A stretch of 64,000 bases of DNA from Costus lasius (Eukaryota; Streptophyta; Magnoliopsida; Zingiberales; Costaceae), in NCBI GenBank assembly GCA_027563935.2, contig CM050446.2, positions 127,674,499-127,738,498 of the forward strand, read 5' to 3'. The notes under the pieces were generated by a model that saw only the letters and a list, made by a program, of their open reading frames with translations, ran no database searches and had not been told where the DNA came from. Both the position numbers and the translations under genes were made by a program. Positions 25,128 to 40,100 of the stretch are shown here, one piece after another; position 1 is the first letter of the stretch; each line of letters opens with the position of its first letter.

Positions 25128-28100
25128 TCATGAAGCAAATTTACCCTGAAAGGCGAAGGCAATGGCTAAACTTGCAGCCCCACAAACAGCAATTGCCTTG
25201 AGGATTCTTCTGCTCTTCAAATATGTCCACAGCCATTGGAACAGAAAGTGCACTCCACATGAAGCTAGAAACTTTTGCATGGCAAAATCCTGCATAAACC
25301 ACGCAGCCTGTGAGAGGACTACTCATGATTTTGGTGTATATGATTAAATTTTACAACTTGTGTCTCCGCTCTAATCCAAGATTTAAAACCTTGGTTTGTA
25401 CTAGTATATCAGGTCTGTCTCCAATCAATAGATACTAAATGTACCAACAATAAATGGTACTATACATGCTGGTATTCGTCTCTTGGACTGATATACATCG
25501 CTCGGTTTTTAAATCCTGCCAAAAGCTAAATAATAATAAAATAGGACTGATTTTTTTAACATTAGAAAATACTACATACACGACTTGGAATCAAATAAGA
25601 TGTCATGACTCATGATATTTTATTCAACAAAAATCAAATGATTGTTTAGCATCACAGAGCAATTCTCTCGTTTTCGAATTCAAAAGGAAGCCCTGCAACG
25701 CTTCACTCAGAAATTTATTGACTAGCCAGTTCAAGTTCAATGGAAGCAAAGAGGAAGAATCCAACACTTGACTTCTCATATGTTTTCTTCTTCGATAATC
25801 TCAACACCTATTTCTGCAAGGAATGACTTCTGACTGTTGTAGAATTCTTCCATGGGAAAACTCTGTGTTCTCCAATTGAAGAAGAACACTAGTAAGAACT
25901 AGTAACAAACTTAACTAAGCATTTCATTGCAGCCACTATAAAACGATGTGGTCATAACTCAAAAACAAGCGGTGGTGGTATGTATTTGAAGGGGGTGACA
26001 AGGACATAGGATTTAGATAAAACACACTAAAAAGAAAATATTCACCTATATGGAGTCTCTTACCTCCACGTTCATTCACAAACTCAATACTAGATGACAA
26101 GGATAATTTTAAAAGGCAAAACACTTCCTACCTTCGGCAGCTTCTCTTGGTATGCAAGATGATCCACATGAATCCTTACATTTGATGAAGCTGGAAGCCA
26201 AAACTTAATATCCACATCAGCATAAGCTTTGGAAACTATATCATAAAGAGTTTCTGCACCATCTTCAATGACCTTCAAAATAGATAATTCCCGGTCTCGG
26301 CGATGCCTGTAATTTGTAGTAAAGTCATCTCTTACAGACAATGCTATTAATCTTGCAATTTTGCAGGACTAATTAATTTAGATTATCCTCTTAGTATGGT
26401 CTTTTAGCCTAGTTCTGATACTTTCATGCATGAGTTGATCAATAGTCAAACCAAGCGGTCATATCTTTAGACGGTATTTAGTCTGAAATAGCATTTAAGT
26501 TTCACAGCTAAATTATTATTCAACAAGAACAAGTATGAATATTCAACTTAACCAATGCCTTACAAAAGGTTCTCTCTCCACGTGATGATAAAAATATTAT
26601 GTAATAATGTAATTCTTAATTCAACAATTGTCTATGTTCCAATAGCAGAAATACAGCTGTTGACCATTGCATGTATATTATTTAGTAGATACCCTCTGAC
26701 TAGACGAATAAATGTTCATAAATTATTTCAGAAAGATATCCAATATCATTATAGTAATCGTAATTATAATCATACTTGAGGTATCCACATAGCATCCTTT
26801 TCGGCCAAAAGTTGATTCGCCCGTGCATTGGAATTAGAACGTGTGGTGAGAGCTCCAAGAACTTGTAAGTCGTCTGGAAATAATCCTGTAGGTCCAAAAC
26901 ATTTAAAAAGCTATCACTAGACAACATAGCAATCAATTATCAAGTGATTAAGAATGTTACTAAGTTGTATGGGCTTCACTAATAGATTTGGGCCTTGCCC
27001 TAATCCTCTCAAAGCCCTTTCTATTAGTTGTTACTGTTTTAGGTTTACTGTACCCTAGTACACATTTGTTTTACTGTTTATCCACGAACTTGGTATCAGA
27101 GCCATCGTCGTCGCCGCCGGCTTCTTCCGCTCATCTCGGCTGCTTGCTCCAGCACCGGCGTTGCCCTCCTCCACCTTCCTTCTCTCTTAAATCTTCCTCC
27201 ACATCTTCCGCTCTTCGCTCGACCCTTAAGCTTCCCTTCCGCTCGTCGCCTTCTGTTCGTTCCTCTAAGAGGTCGACTGGAGGCTTAAGAGGAACCCTTC
27301 CTCTTCCTTACTGGCTGCCTTCTTGCGTAAGGGTTGGACCTCCTTACTGCTGTCGCTTACGCTTCCGCTCGTTGCTGCTTAGAGATGCTTCCGCAGACGC
27401 TTCCGCTCGTTGCTGCTTAGAGGTCGACTGCTCGCTCTGACTTCTGCGTTCGACGTCCACAGCATAGCTCTGCCTCTTCCTCCGGCTGATCTGTTCGGCG
27501 AACTGCTCTATTCGACGTCCATAGCATAGTCGCTGATTACCTCTCTTCCATCAGCAAGGTTGTCGACGTCACCGGTACTTTTTTTTTACGCCTCCTACTG
27601 CCAGCATTGTCTTCATAGGGTTCGCTCCCTTATTCTCTAGTCGACTCTTTAATATAATATGGATACCTCTGCCTCTAGCATCGCCACCACTGTCAAGTTT
27701 GATGGTACTAATTATCTTCTATGGGCTCGCTCTATGCGTTTTTATCTTGGATCTCATGGCAAAGATATGCATTTAACGAACCTTGTTCCAAACTCTTTAA
27801 ATCCTACTTATGAAGTTTGGAGACACTCAGACATAGCTGTTACAGCAGCTCTTCTTAGTAGTATAGAAGGTGGCATTGCTTCCACTATTATCTGTTTAGA
27901 CACTGCCAAAGAAATCTGGGATGTTCTGGGGTCTACCTATGCTCCTCAAGAGACAATTGGTCAAGTTCATCAGCTACATGAGAATCTTTTTAACTTGAAA
28001 CAGGTCGGCATGCCTTTGCCCGACCTTAATAGAATTCTTAAAGGGAAATGGGACCAGCTACAGATGCTTCAACCTCCTACTACTGACATATCAGTGACTA

Positions 28101-31100
28101 TTCAGCAGAGACAGGAATTTTTCGTCACTCGCTTTCTTACTGCACTGGATGACTCTTATGCGGCTGCTAAAGCCCAGCTTCTTGCTGATCCCTCTGTTTC
28201 TATGAATCAGAGTGTTTATTCTAGACTTCTGCGAATCTCTATGGTTACTCCTGCCACTCTTGCCACTCCCTTCAGCAATGCACTCCTTGCCCCTCAAGGG
28301 GGCTGATGTGGTGGTAGTTCTGGTCGGGGCAGGGGGCGTGGTCGGGCTACTACACCTTGTGGATACTGTGGCTGGACCAATCATCCATCTGAGCGGTGTT
28401 GGAAAAAGTTTGACAAACCCTCCTTTGCCAAGTTGACTATTGATGATGGATCACATACACCTGGAGAGACTGTTGTTGCCTCTTCATCTTCTACAGCTGA
28501 TTCGACTGTTACTGTCTCCATAGCTGAGTATGATCGCTTGGTTCGGTTGGCTGCCCAAGAAGAGACATCCTCCTCATCCATGATGGCTACCACCCCTGGT
28601 GTCTCCGGTACTGCTTCTCTTATTGCCTCTTCTAACACTTGGGTACTTGATTCCGGAGCCACTTCTCATGTTTCAAGTAATAGATCCTTGTTTGCCACCC
28701 TTCGCATTGACACCAATCATAGTTCGGTGTCAATCGCCGATGGCTCCCTTATTCTCGTTCATGACATTGGAACTGGCCATTTAACTTCTACACTTACTTT
28801 AGTTAATGTTCTTTACGTTCCCAAGTTTCCAGTTAACCTCATTTATGTTTATACCCTCTCTAAAAGTTTGAACTGCTCCATCACCTTTCTTTCTTCTTCT
28901 TGCATTTTTCAGGACCTCAGGACGAAGGTGAAGATTGGTGGGGGGCTTAGGGTTGGCGGCGTCTATGTTCTCACTGATCCTGCTCCAAACACTACTGCCG
29001 CCCTTTTGACTGCTTCCTCTCCTTACACATAGCACTGTCGGTTAGGCCACATCTTCCCAACAAAAGTGCAAGATATTTTGTCCTTGAAGTCTTGTCCTCA
29101 TTTTGAGTGTAATGCTTGTCAGCTTGGAAAGCATCATAGGACGTCATTTCCTAGTAGTCATAGGCCTCTAACTACTGTTCCTTTTCATATTGTTTATTCT
29201 GATATTTGGGGTCCGAGTCCTGTTTCCACCAGAGATGGTTTCAAATATTTTGTCACTTTTATAGATGATTTTTCTCGTATGTGCTGGGTATTTCTACTTA
29301 AAAGTCGTTCTGATGTGTTTCATGCTTTTAAACTATTTTACTTTGAAATAAGAAATCAGTATAACTTACCTCTTAAAATTTTACGTACCGATAATGCTCT
29401 TGAATACACTAGCTCTCTCTTTGTGCAGTTTTGTGGCTCTCAGGGTATACTTCATCAAACCACTTGTCCCTATACCTCATAGCAGAATGAGGTTGCAAAA
29501 CGTAAAAAATCATCACCTTCTTGATGTCACTCGGACTCTCATGTTTCATATGCATGTCCCTAAGTATCCTTGGGGTGATGCTGTTCTCACTGCAACATAC
29601 TTGGTCAACCATGTTCCTACATCTTCCTTACATGGTAAATCACCCATCTCTATTCTCTCTCTTAATTGTCTCATCTTCCAGGTTCCACCCAAGACCTTCG
29701 GCTGTTTATGCTATGTTCACAATCTATACCCTGGTCTTGACAAGTTAAGCCCTCGCTCTATGCGTTGTATTTTTCTTGGCTACTCTCGGACTCAAAAAGG
29801 CTACAAGTGTTTTGATCCTCAGCGAGAAAGATACCTTGTTAGCATTGGATGTTACCTTCCTTGAGTCCACTCCGTATTTCCGTCATTCTACGCCACTCCC
29901 ACCAGGGTTCCGCCACTTCTCTTCCTACTCCATGCCCTCAGGCTGTTCCTTTTGACTCTTCACCGGTTGCCCCTACTGTGTCTCCTGGTACTTCCTCTGT
30001 TCCCTTGCAGGTTTATCATCGGCGAGCTTGGACGATACCACCTGCCGCCCCCCTGCCTGGCTTGCTCTTCGCAAGGGACGTCGCTCCACAGCTAAGTATA
30101 GTACATCTCATTATGTTTCCTACTCAAGGATTTCTCCTTCTCATCATGCGTTCTTTAATGCTATCTCCTCCAGTACAGTTCCTTCCTACCTCTTTGATGT
30201 CATCTCCTCCCCTCACTGGAAGGCCGCTATGGATGAGGAGATGAATGTTCTTACCTCCCGATGCACATGGAGTCTCGTTTCCTTACCTCCTGGAGCGCGA
30301 CCCGTTCCGTGCCGGTGGGTCTACACTATTAAACACAATCCTGATGGCTCGGTCAATCGCTACAAAGCTCGTCTTATGGCCAAGGGCTTTACACAGATTT
30401 ATGGTGTTGACTACTTGGACACCTTCTCTCCTGTTGCTCGGTTGAACTCTGTTCGCATTATTTTCTCACTTGCCATTAACCTGGAGTGGCCTCTTTATCA
30501 ATTGGATATCAAGAATGTCTTCTTGTATGGTGATCTCTCTGAGGCTATTTATATGGATCAGCCTCCTGGTTATGTCAAGCCGGGGGGGTTCGTATGCCAA
30601 TTACATAAGGCTATCTATGGCCTTAAACAAAGCCCAAGAGCATGGTTTCAAAAGTTTTCCGCCATCATATCCCAGATAGGCTTTCTTCATTGCAAATCGG
30701 ATCACTCTATATTCATTCGTAAATCCGGCAAGGGAGTGGTTGTACTGGCTATTTATATTGATGATATTCTTCTTCCACGAAGTGACTTTGAAGGTATACA
30801 TGAAACCAAAATCTTTTTATAATCACAATTCTCTCTTAGAGATATGGGTAAACTTAGATATTTTCTAGGTATTGAAATTGCATACAAGGGTTCTTCGCTT
30901 CACCTATCTCAACGCAAGTATGTTCTTGATCTTCTATCTAATACGGGTATGCTTGATTGTAAACCATCTGATGTGCCGATAATCCCAAATGAATATCATA
31001 GTATGTGGGAGAAGTCAGAAGATACTGATTCTACTGTTTATAGGCAAGTTGTAGGAAAGCTTATCTATCTTACTGTTACTCGCCTAGATATTTCGTTTGT

Positions 31101-34100
31101 TGTGGGTGTAGTCAGCCAGTTAATGCAATCCCCAAAACAATGTCATTGGAAAATTGTATTGAGAATCTTATAATATTTAAATAAATCTCCAGGCAAAGGT
31201 CTTCTCTATAAGCAAAATAGACATTCTATCATTGAGTCTTACTGTGATACCGACTATGCTGGCAATATTGATGACTGTAAATCCATCTCTAGCTTCTGTA
31301 CATATGTTGGGGGTAATCTGGTTACCTAGAAAAGCAAAAAGCAAAGTGTTGTTTCGAGATCTAGTTGTGAGGCTGAATATCGTGCCATGGCTCATACCAC
31401 TTGTAAGCTGTTGTGGATCAAAGGGCTACTACAAGAATTTGGCCTGGTGGTTCGTACCCCTATGACTATGCATTGTGACAACCAGTCAGCAATATTCATC
31501 GCTAACAATCCCTCTTTTCATGAACGTACCAAGCATGTGGAGATTGATTGCCACTTCATCAGGGATGTCATCTTAAGCCAGCAAATTTCTACTCCATATA
31601 CCAAGTTTAAAGATCAAATTGCTGATATTTTCACCAAGGCCCTCAACTCTATGAAGATTCATGATTTCAGTAACAAGCTGAGCATGTGTGATATTTTTGC
31701 TCCAGCTTAAGGAGGTGTGTTACTAAGTTTTATGGGCCTTGCCCTAATCCTCTCAAAGCCCTTTCTATTAGTTGTTACTGTTTTAGGTTTACTGTACCCT
31801 AATACACATTTGTTTTACTGTTTATCCACGAACTAAGAACATATGCCAAAATTTGTGGCATGACGAGAGGTAGTCTAGGTTGCCACTCACCATTGATATA
31901 TGGATCATGTCTGCTAATACTAATTTCAAAGCACCTACCATCCCTTTGGATGCTTTGCATGAGAACCTAAAACGTTATGTTCCCAACCAAAACCTTGCAA
32001 CACCCTAATAGCAATCTGCCAACCTACAACCTAGTCCACTCAGGCTGCAGCCCATTGCTTGACCTATGGCTTCACCGACCAACGGATAACATGTGGAAAC
32101 AAGAGCTAACTTTTCACACGATAAAAAGACCAATCGAAGTTGATGACCAATTAAAGCAAGGACCCACCTGTCACATGATGAGAGGTGCACTAAGTCACTA
32201 CAAATGAAACCTAGCTTAGTAAGAGACTGTAGCAAATATTAGTTCTCATAAAAGAATAAACCCCATTGACAATACTATAGTAGTACCTTCATATTTCCAC
32301 CAGCTCTAAAATCCAGTGAAGCGCTCCCATGCCTAAGAAGAAACAATAAATATGAAAACAATATTAGAGAATAGTGAGTATGCATGGGAGATAAAAGTTT
32401 TTGCAAGAAAGAGCAAATATGAAAATGGCAAAGTACTGCATGAGATAAATAAGATGAAAAGTTCATTCAATCTCTTTCATCACTTGTTGACTTTTCTACT
32501 TTGGTAATAGCACTCCATTCAATCACACCATTCTTGCCAACAGTTACATATATATTGGACACACAAATGATCCTCTCACTATATAGAATATCTCAGCGCT
32601 GTCTTTTTCAATGGAGTGAACAATTAGACATAGACCATGCATGGATTGCTACATATGAGCATCAGATTTAGCACCAAATAAGTATCTTGGAGCTCAACAA
32701 AGACAATAATTGGCATAAACATCTTATTCTACACAATATCACTTTGAAGTTGATCGAAACCTTCATACTTAAGTTCATTTTGACGCACAAATCAAACACA
32801 AGCTTAACTTGTCATAGTAAAAAAATTTTGTGGTGAATGATGATGCAATTAGGCTTTAGTAATTACCGATTAATTATTAGTTATCATTAGATCTTGCCTT
32901 AGTACGATTTACCAAGCCTTGTTTACCAAGCCATAAGTTATTAGATAGTTACCAACTTCTCCTAATATCATATCTCCCTTCCCTATTACTATTCAGTGTC
33001 AAGCAGTGTTCAAGGAATACAATGAATGGCAGTGAGCACACGAGTTTGTGTCTAGATCGAGTTTTATGCGTGGACTATTGATTGTTGATTGATGATGAAA
33101 CGTTGTGAAGGAGAGCTATGTCAATGATCAAGTCTTACGATATGTAAGGGGCAAAAGTGAAGATGGGAGTGATTTTGTTGATGGACTGTGTGTGTCAATC
33201 ATCAACCGGAAGCACCAACTCGTGCAGATGGGGATAATGGCAAAAGTCATCAAAAGTGATGGTGATGAGATGACTGGATGTTTCTTTGAATGGTTGGTTA
33301 CTCCAACATAAACATCTGTGAGATTGAAGAATGAAAAAGAAGGATAGGAGAGTAGGAAATGAGGTTGATTTTCTATTTGAATGGCACTGATGCAGAAAAA
33401 AAGAGGGAAGAGAGGAAAAAAAGGAGGAGAGATAGAAGGCAATAGATTTTAATAAAACATATCCTATTCTCATAACTCCTAATAATCTAACCTTACATAG
33501 TCATTAAGCCTACCAATATAAAAATAAACAACCGCCAAAGCACTAACATAGTAAAACTGTGTAGTAACTAGTAATTACTACATTTACCATCAATACCACT
33601 AACATTAACTAATTGGTAATTAAGTACACCACAGCACTTACTATTTCAGAGAGTAATGAGTAATGACATAATCTCAAGTATTTCCTTTGCTATCATCTTG
33701 GTTTTAAGTAATTCTAATAAATGTGAAAAATTTTGATGCCACGTAAAGGAAGAAATATTCTTTCTCTTCACGTCATTACTAGATGGGGACATGATTCAAT
33801 TTTACCAATTACCTCTTTCCTTATAATAAACCTATAACATATATCGATCTCCTATTTAGTGTTAAATTTCTCACCCTACACAGTGATCTCCGACAATGAG
33901 TGTGTTTGTGGAAACATGAAGCAAAGCAAGATGCCCATCCGTGTGACCCTGAAATAAAAGTAAAATTATACGGTTGTGCATTAATATTAAAAATTAGTGT
34001 AAGCTTATTAAACTGAATGTATATGCCAAAAAAATTAGAATTTCTAAAAAATATATAAGTGCATGATTAAAAAGATCTGTTTGGTAGTATTCTCTTCAAT

Positions 34101-37100
34101 CTCCAACTTTTGAAGTTCAGTTAGTTGCACTAGGATATATAACAAACTGAGTCTTCAAAAAAAAAGACAACGGGGTAAACACACTTGTGCCAATAGCAGA
34201 ACAATCTGACCTCACAATTAGTAAATTCAAACTCACATAACAGAGAATATGTTCATATCACGATCAATTTGATCAAGATTCAATTGATTTCACCTGGAAC
34301 AGAGCAACCTATAGCTCCATATAAGGTCACCATTTAGGGAACTCGAATGCGTTGTTGACATATAGACGTGACGAATTAGTACACAAATGTTTTTTTCTTC
34401 TTAGTCACAGTTTATTGGGAGTTTTTTCAATAAATTGCTACATATAATCTTTACGTCATTAGACATTTATACTATATATTCAATTTGTCTTTAGACATTT
34501 ACACCACATATTCAATTATATACGATCGCACAAGGATAAAACACAGATTTGCGTATCTTTAAGGGCTGAAAGATGCTTTATCGTTAAGTACCGGTGCAAA
34601 AATAGCTTCGAATTGATTACCACCTATTTGTATCTTCTCATCACCCGATAATAAGATGCGATCAAGATGCCATTCACCTGTCACATATTGCGTAACACTT
34701 ACTGTATTGTGCATTTATAAAGAACATATTATTAGTTCAGGGGAAAAAAGCAAAATGGTTAGTCTAATCGTCAGCATGTCAACATATATCTTTCATTTAT
34801 GTGGCAACCGAGGTTTCACAAATACCCATCAACCATGGATAAGAACTTGACAAATATAAAAAAATTATTATTTATGTAAGCTTTCCAGCATGGAGTTTCC
34901 CAACAAGAAAAAATTTTGCTTGTATAACGAGAGGACAAGTATTTTGTTTCTTAAAATTTTGCTCTTATTTAAAAATTTTCAGGGTTTGGTTTTATCAAGA
35001 GTTCGACAAAATGAAGCAAACTCGTAATTTCATTTTTTTGGTTCCCAGCATTGAATGAAGTTTTCGAAGTTAACTAGATAAAGTATATAGAGAGAAAAAT
35101 GCCACCTTTTCTTAAAATACTGCTTTCATTCTTTTTTATTAATTTGTGCCAATGACATCTGGTTAAATCAATTAGTGTCTTCTTTTCATTAAATTATGAA
35201 TACAGAAATCGGTCTTTTCCTCGCATCAATAGCTTTTAGGATAACTGGCTGCGTAAGTAATCTCAACAAGGTATCAAGGCGAGAAATAAGTCCTAGGTCA
35301 CCCCTATATATTAATTATTCGGTCTGATTTGTTAATATGTCATGTTCACAATTCAAATATGGAACTATTAAATTATAAATGCATAAATTGGCACTTTCCT
35401 GATCTTTTAGGATAAATTTTCAAATTAATCTCAACATGTCTAATCATGTCAGTCTATGTCTAATTCAATACAGGAAAGACAATGGTAAATGGAAGCTATA
35501 TAGGCATATTCATGTACTAGTCGGATCTTCAAAAACTTCAAAGAAAGTTCGAACAATAATTTACCTTTTCCTATGCGGCAACTTGTGTTTCCATGTGCCA
35601 ACAGAATCGCATCAGGATTGCATTTCTGGATAACTGATAGACCTGAAAGTAATCGTAAATTTGAATTTGAGATCATACACTTACTTGTCGGGTAACTATA
35701 AGAATGTTGCCTAGATCGCAATTCAGCCATGCGAACACACATGAGTTTCCATTGTAAGTTTTAGAAGTTTGAAATGGTACATAACATAGCAGAAATATTC
35801 AAAAACATTATAAAGACATGAAACTAGTTTACACTAATAGCTTTAAAAGAGTCAAAGGTTCAGTGATTTGTACATAGCAGCAGGTTTGCATCCAATTCTA
35901 GCTTCATATACCTTTTGACTGGTTTAAGTTGGCCTTTTTCTTTCCTGAATGAAGTAATGTGTTTTCTTTAGCGGATCAGACTCGGATTAAATCCCGATGG
36001 ACCTGATCAACAATTAAATTTTGAGAACTATAACCTCACACATTCTTGGACAATATCCTGATGGACCTGATTAAAAGATTGCTACTTCACAATGAGCACG
36101 GACTGCAGCGCCCATGTCAACATTAAAAATGAAAGTTCCCCAATGATAAGATAGAGGAGAATTACTTATGATCATGGCAGACAGGCGACATGTGTCTTGA
36201 AACCTGTCAGGCAAGGATGGTTCCATGTCTTGTTATTGAGCACACTCTTGTAAACAATCCTTTGATGCTATAGATTGACCTAATAGCATGCCACCACATT
36301 TAATAAGGGTTGGGGATGATGCAAGCTAGCAGCCTGCTAATACGGTGCTTGTTGTTTTTTATCGGCCATGCAGATAGACAGCTCTATGGATTGGAGTTGC
36401 AGACAGGTAAAACATGTAGACGGAATTGCTATGTGCAATACAACTTCAATCATAGATTTAAAAACCAATCCATACACATATTAGTCCAAACCTGTACTGG
36501 TACTTGTACAGTACCGATCCAGTATCATATATATGTAGGTGGTATAAACCGATAGCATACGTCAGTACGAACCTAACACCAAACTGGTACACAAGTATAG
36601 ATTAAAAATTTTAAAACATTGGCTTCAATCGTATCCAAATAAAAAATTATACCATCCACATGATCACGGTGATGATGAGTAACAAACACTAATAACTTTC
36701 TTGGCAGTGCAGCTACTAGATCTGCAAGCTGATAAGATACAAACTTTGATCATAAGAATCAGAAAGTAACAAAGGTCATAATCGTATGTCAAATTAACCA
36801 GGCAAATCATTAACAATAACGTGTGGGAGCAAATCATATGTCAGATTATTATCGCATAAACATCTACCAAAATGAATATTTCAAGTTTGGTTGTTTGCGC
36901 AACTAATCAAATGGCTTACACTCAAATAAGCAGTTTAAAAGCCCAACTTCTTAGTTTACTGAATAATGCACATGGTCTTGTATTTAATTGTCATGCATAA
37001 CCACTGAAAATGTTGCATGTCTGCTCCAAGTTGCCCCGTACTAGTTCTATATTACATGCAAGGCACTTCCAAAGGGTACCATATGCAGTCATGCATCCAT

Positions 37101-40100
37101 AGCCAGTAATAGAAATACCAATAAGCTTCAATCAGAATAGAGTCTCCTTCGGCACCTTGAAGGTAACCAAATGTTTACGGATGAGATAAAATGACACCTT
37201 CGAGTCTTCAACTCAATAGTCAAACCAAGACTATTATATAATGAGGTCATAATAGATTATAAACAAACAAAGTACAAGCAAGAAGAACAAGATGATTCAT
37301 GCTTCTTGCAATATTTAATAGAACTATCCACTCCTCACATTCATCCTCTAGTTTCTGGGTATAAAGTTGAAGCCAAAGAAGGAACTAAGAGCAGTAATAA
37401 TTCCACATTATGTTTTCCAAATTGCAAATAAGGCCAAGTGAAGACTTAAATAAATCGATGCTTAAACATTAGTTTCCAATTGGTGGAATGGGCCTCAGGG
37501 TAGGTAAAACATCTTCACTCGTAGCGCACGAGCTCCAATCAGGCCCATAACTAGTAAGCAATCAACCTCGGGGTACCTGCCAATAAATCAATTTTAAAAC
37601 CATCTTTACTGACAACTAGAATACAGCAGGCTATCTACCAAGTTGTTCCCTAAGGACTCCTTAATCTTTATTATTACGCTTCATTTTCACTGACAATTTT
37701 TAATAATCTTCTAATCGTGAGGCAATGAAGCATACAGGATAGTGGTTTAATGAAGTGATGACACTCTGAACACAATGCCCTAAACACTATATCAATACCT
37801 AACTGTTTCTCTTCTACTTGTAATTTGACAGACTGAATTGTAGGTCATGTGATCATCAAAAGATTAAACGGCAGGAAAAATTACCTTAAATTGCAAGTCC
37901 ACGTAAAATAAATTACATGAGTTGACACCAAAATGTAAAATTTTCTTACATCACTATGAAACTGTGAAGAGCATCCAGGATCAACGAGCAGAGCAGCACC
38001 ATAAGCAACACATTTAGATTCTTTTGGCTCATCAGTTGCATCATTTGCCACCACTACAACCAGATTTGTAGTGTGAAATGGTTTTATTGTTCGACTTTTC
38101 ATTGGCACAAGGATAATACCTGGAGGGTACTCCTAAAACAAAACAGCAATACCACTTAATTCAGCATTCTATCAAATTTGTACGAGCACATTTTATTCAG
38201 AATGTTGACCTTTATCATGAGGTTCATGGACAAATCAATTTTTAAACAAACCAAGAATAACTTAGATTTCTAAAATGATCAATTGCTAGAAATTTGAAAA
38301 TCATAGGTATTTTAGTGTCCAAAAATAAAAATAGTAATTATCACTATTTTCTAGTTTATGGAATATGAGATAAGTATCGGCAGTTCAGCAAGCATTTTCA
38401 AATGTACATCTGCCCAACAATGCCCAATGTTTTGACATTGTTTAGTTCTACGAATGTCCATAATGCTCCAATCCACAAATTTCAAGGTGTGCAGTCCATG
38501 CAATAAAAAACTAATCCAAACCATCCAATACGGGTGGTATGTACCAATATAATATTTTAGTAACGGTCTGACAACAGACCAATATTTAAACCTTAGTGCG
38601 GTCATAAGCAAATAAATTGAATTTGCAACTTGGACCAGGATCACCAAAGCAAAGAGGGAATACTGACCGCACCTTAGCAACACGATTCACAATATTTGAG
38701 TTGATTCTAAATCCTATGTTAATTCAAGTAAATTGCATTATGTCATTGAAATAGACCGCCTGGCAGTCGTTCTTGTTTATGGAGTAATGAGCAATGTCGC
38801 AATGATAGTTACATTAGTGTAAATAAATTTGCCTGGAGTAGTATGTGAAAAGTAACTGATAGAAAATTAAGAACAGAGCAACATCACTCCAATGTCAATT
38901 ACAACAGCATAAATTTTCTATATACTTCCATTTTAATTTTCAGTTCTTCATACAATTACAATTTTGTTACATTATCGATCATCTCATAATTTCAATAAAT
39001 TCAAGATTTTGGAAAAGATAATGATGCCACACAAGTTATGAAATAGAAACAAGAGAAGAAATTAGAGAATAATAGTAATCAGATTAATATAAGCTTTCCT
39101 TTTGCAGAACAGTTAAACCATATATAGGTTAATAGGCTTAACCCTAACAAATTACAAATAACAAAAATAAAAATAAAAATCTAAGATTAATAACCAAAAC
39201 AATTAATAAATATGCAAATTAATTATACACCATTAATTACTATTTGATTAATTAACTCAAGTATTCTCCTCCATCGACTTTATTGTGTTAGACTTGCTCA
39301 TCACCAGCAAACAAAAGTTCGAAGGTTGATCAGCTTTAAGGGAACTTGATGAAGCATAAGATGTTCTGAGCTTCAAAAAACCTGTTACATGCTCATTTTC
39401 ATTGTTCTTCCTTAGTAATCCAAGCAGTCCCAATCAATTTGCCTAGTCCATCGAACAAGATAGCATTCATTAGTGATATGACTATTTGAGTTTTTAGTAG
39501 TTATTAAATTGTTGGTAATCATAGTGCTAATGAGAGAAGCGCCAGTGACAAAGCAATAAAAGAAATATGACCAGTTGATGTGTGTTCCCTGCATTGAAAA
39601 TGATCTGCCATCGTTTCCTTCAAATTTCTAATCTATGCTTGTCGTAAGCTAAGTGAAAAGATGTAGGAGCACCAAGGGGTATGGTGGTGGAATTTGTTGC
39701 GAGTGCAAGTAACATAGATAGTGGAAGCTGCAAGGTGAGCGAAAATGCGGTCACTACAACTGCACAGAAGACTCAATCAAGGCCATCCCATCACTCAAGA
39801 GGAGAGGACGACGGTGCAAAGGGGAAGCCAAAGGCCATTGTTGGGGGGCAGATGCGAGCAGAAAGGTGCTGTGGGAGATGACACAAGCAGAAGGGTGTGC
39901 AAAGGCAGGGCACTGCAATCATCCACAAGGCGTAGTTTCCATGAGAGACACAATTATCATATGAGATGCAATCTTTGTTGAAAACTTTTTCTGCAGTGAT
40001 AACATAGAGGAAGCATTGTTGTCCTCAGTTCCTCCTTTCTCTAGTTTGTTTGGAGGCAATTGCGGAAATCTCACCATATTGGGACCGGTGACACACAACA

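Larger units (their letters stand above)
26955..31834 (+). mobile_element. Copia retrotransposon 1, decayed, antisense in an intron
   Basis: 4,880 bp with a perfect 5-bp target duplication AAGAA (26,950-26,954 and 31,835-31,839). LTRs lie at 26,955-27,090 (136 bp) and 31,718-31,834 (117 bp). The primer-binding site tggtatcagagcc follows the left LTR at once (27,091), complementary to initiator Met tRNA. A purine tract (aaggaggtg) precedes the right LTR. Domain order gag, protease, integrase, RT, RNase H identifies Copia; very short LTRs and small size suggest the Ale/Retrofit group. Removing it would return the host intron to about 516 bp. Confidence 0.95.

Noticed and set aside
39681..39981. 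Small plus-strand frame with basic/Ser-rich product
   Set aside because: It lies inside an intron of the metallo-beta-lactamase gene, on the opposite strand, without domain or promoter.
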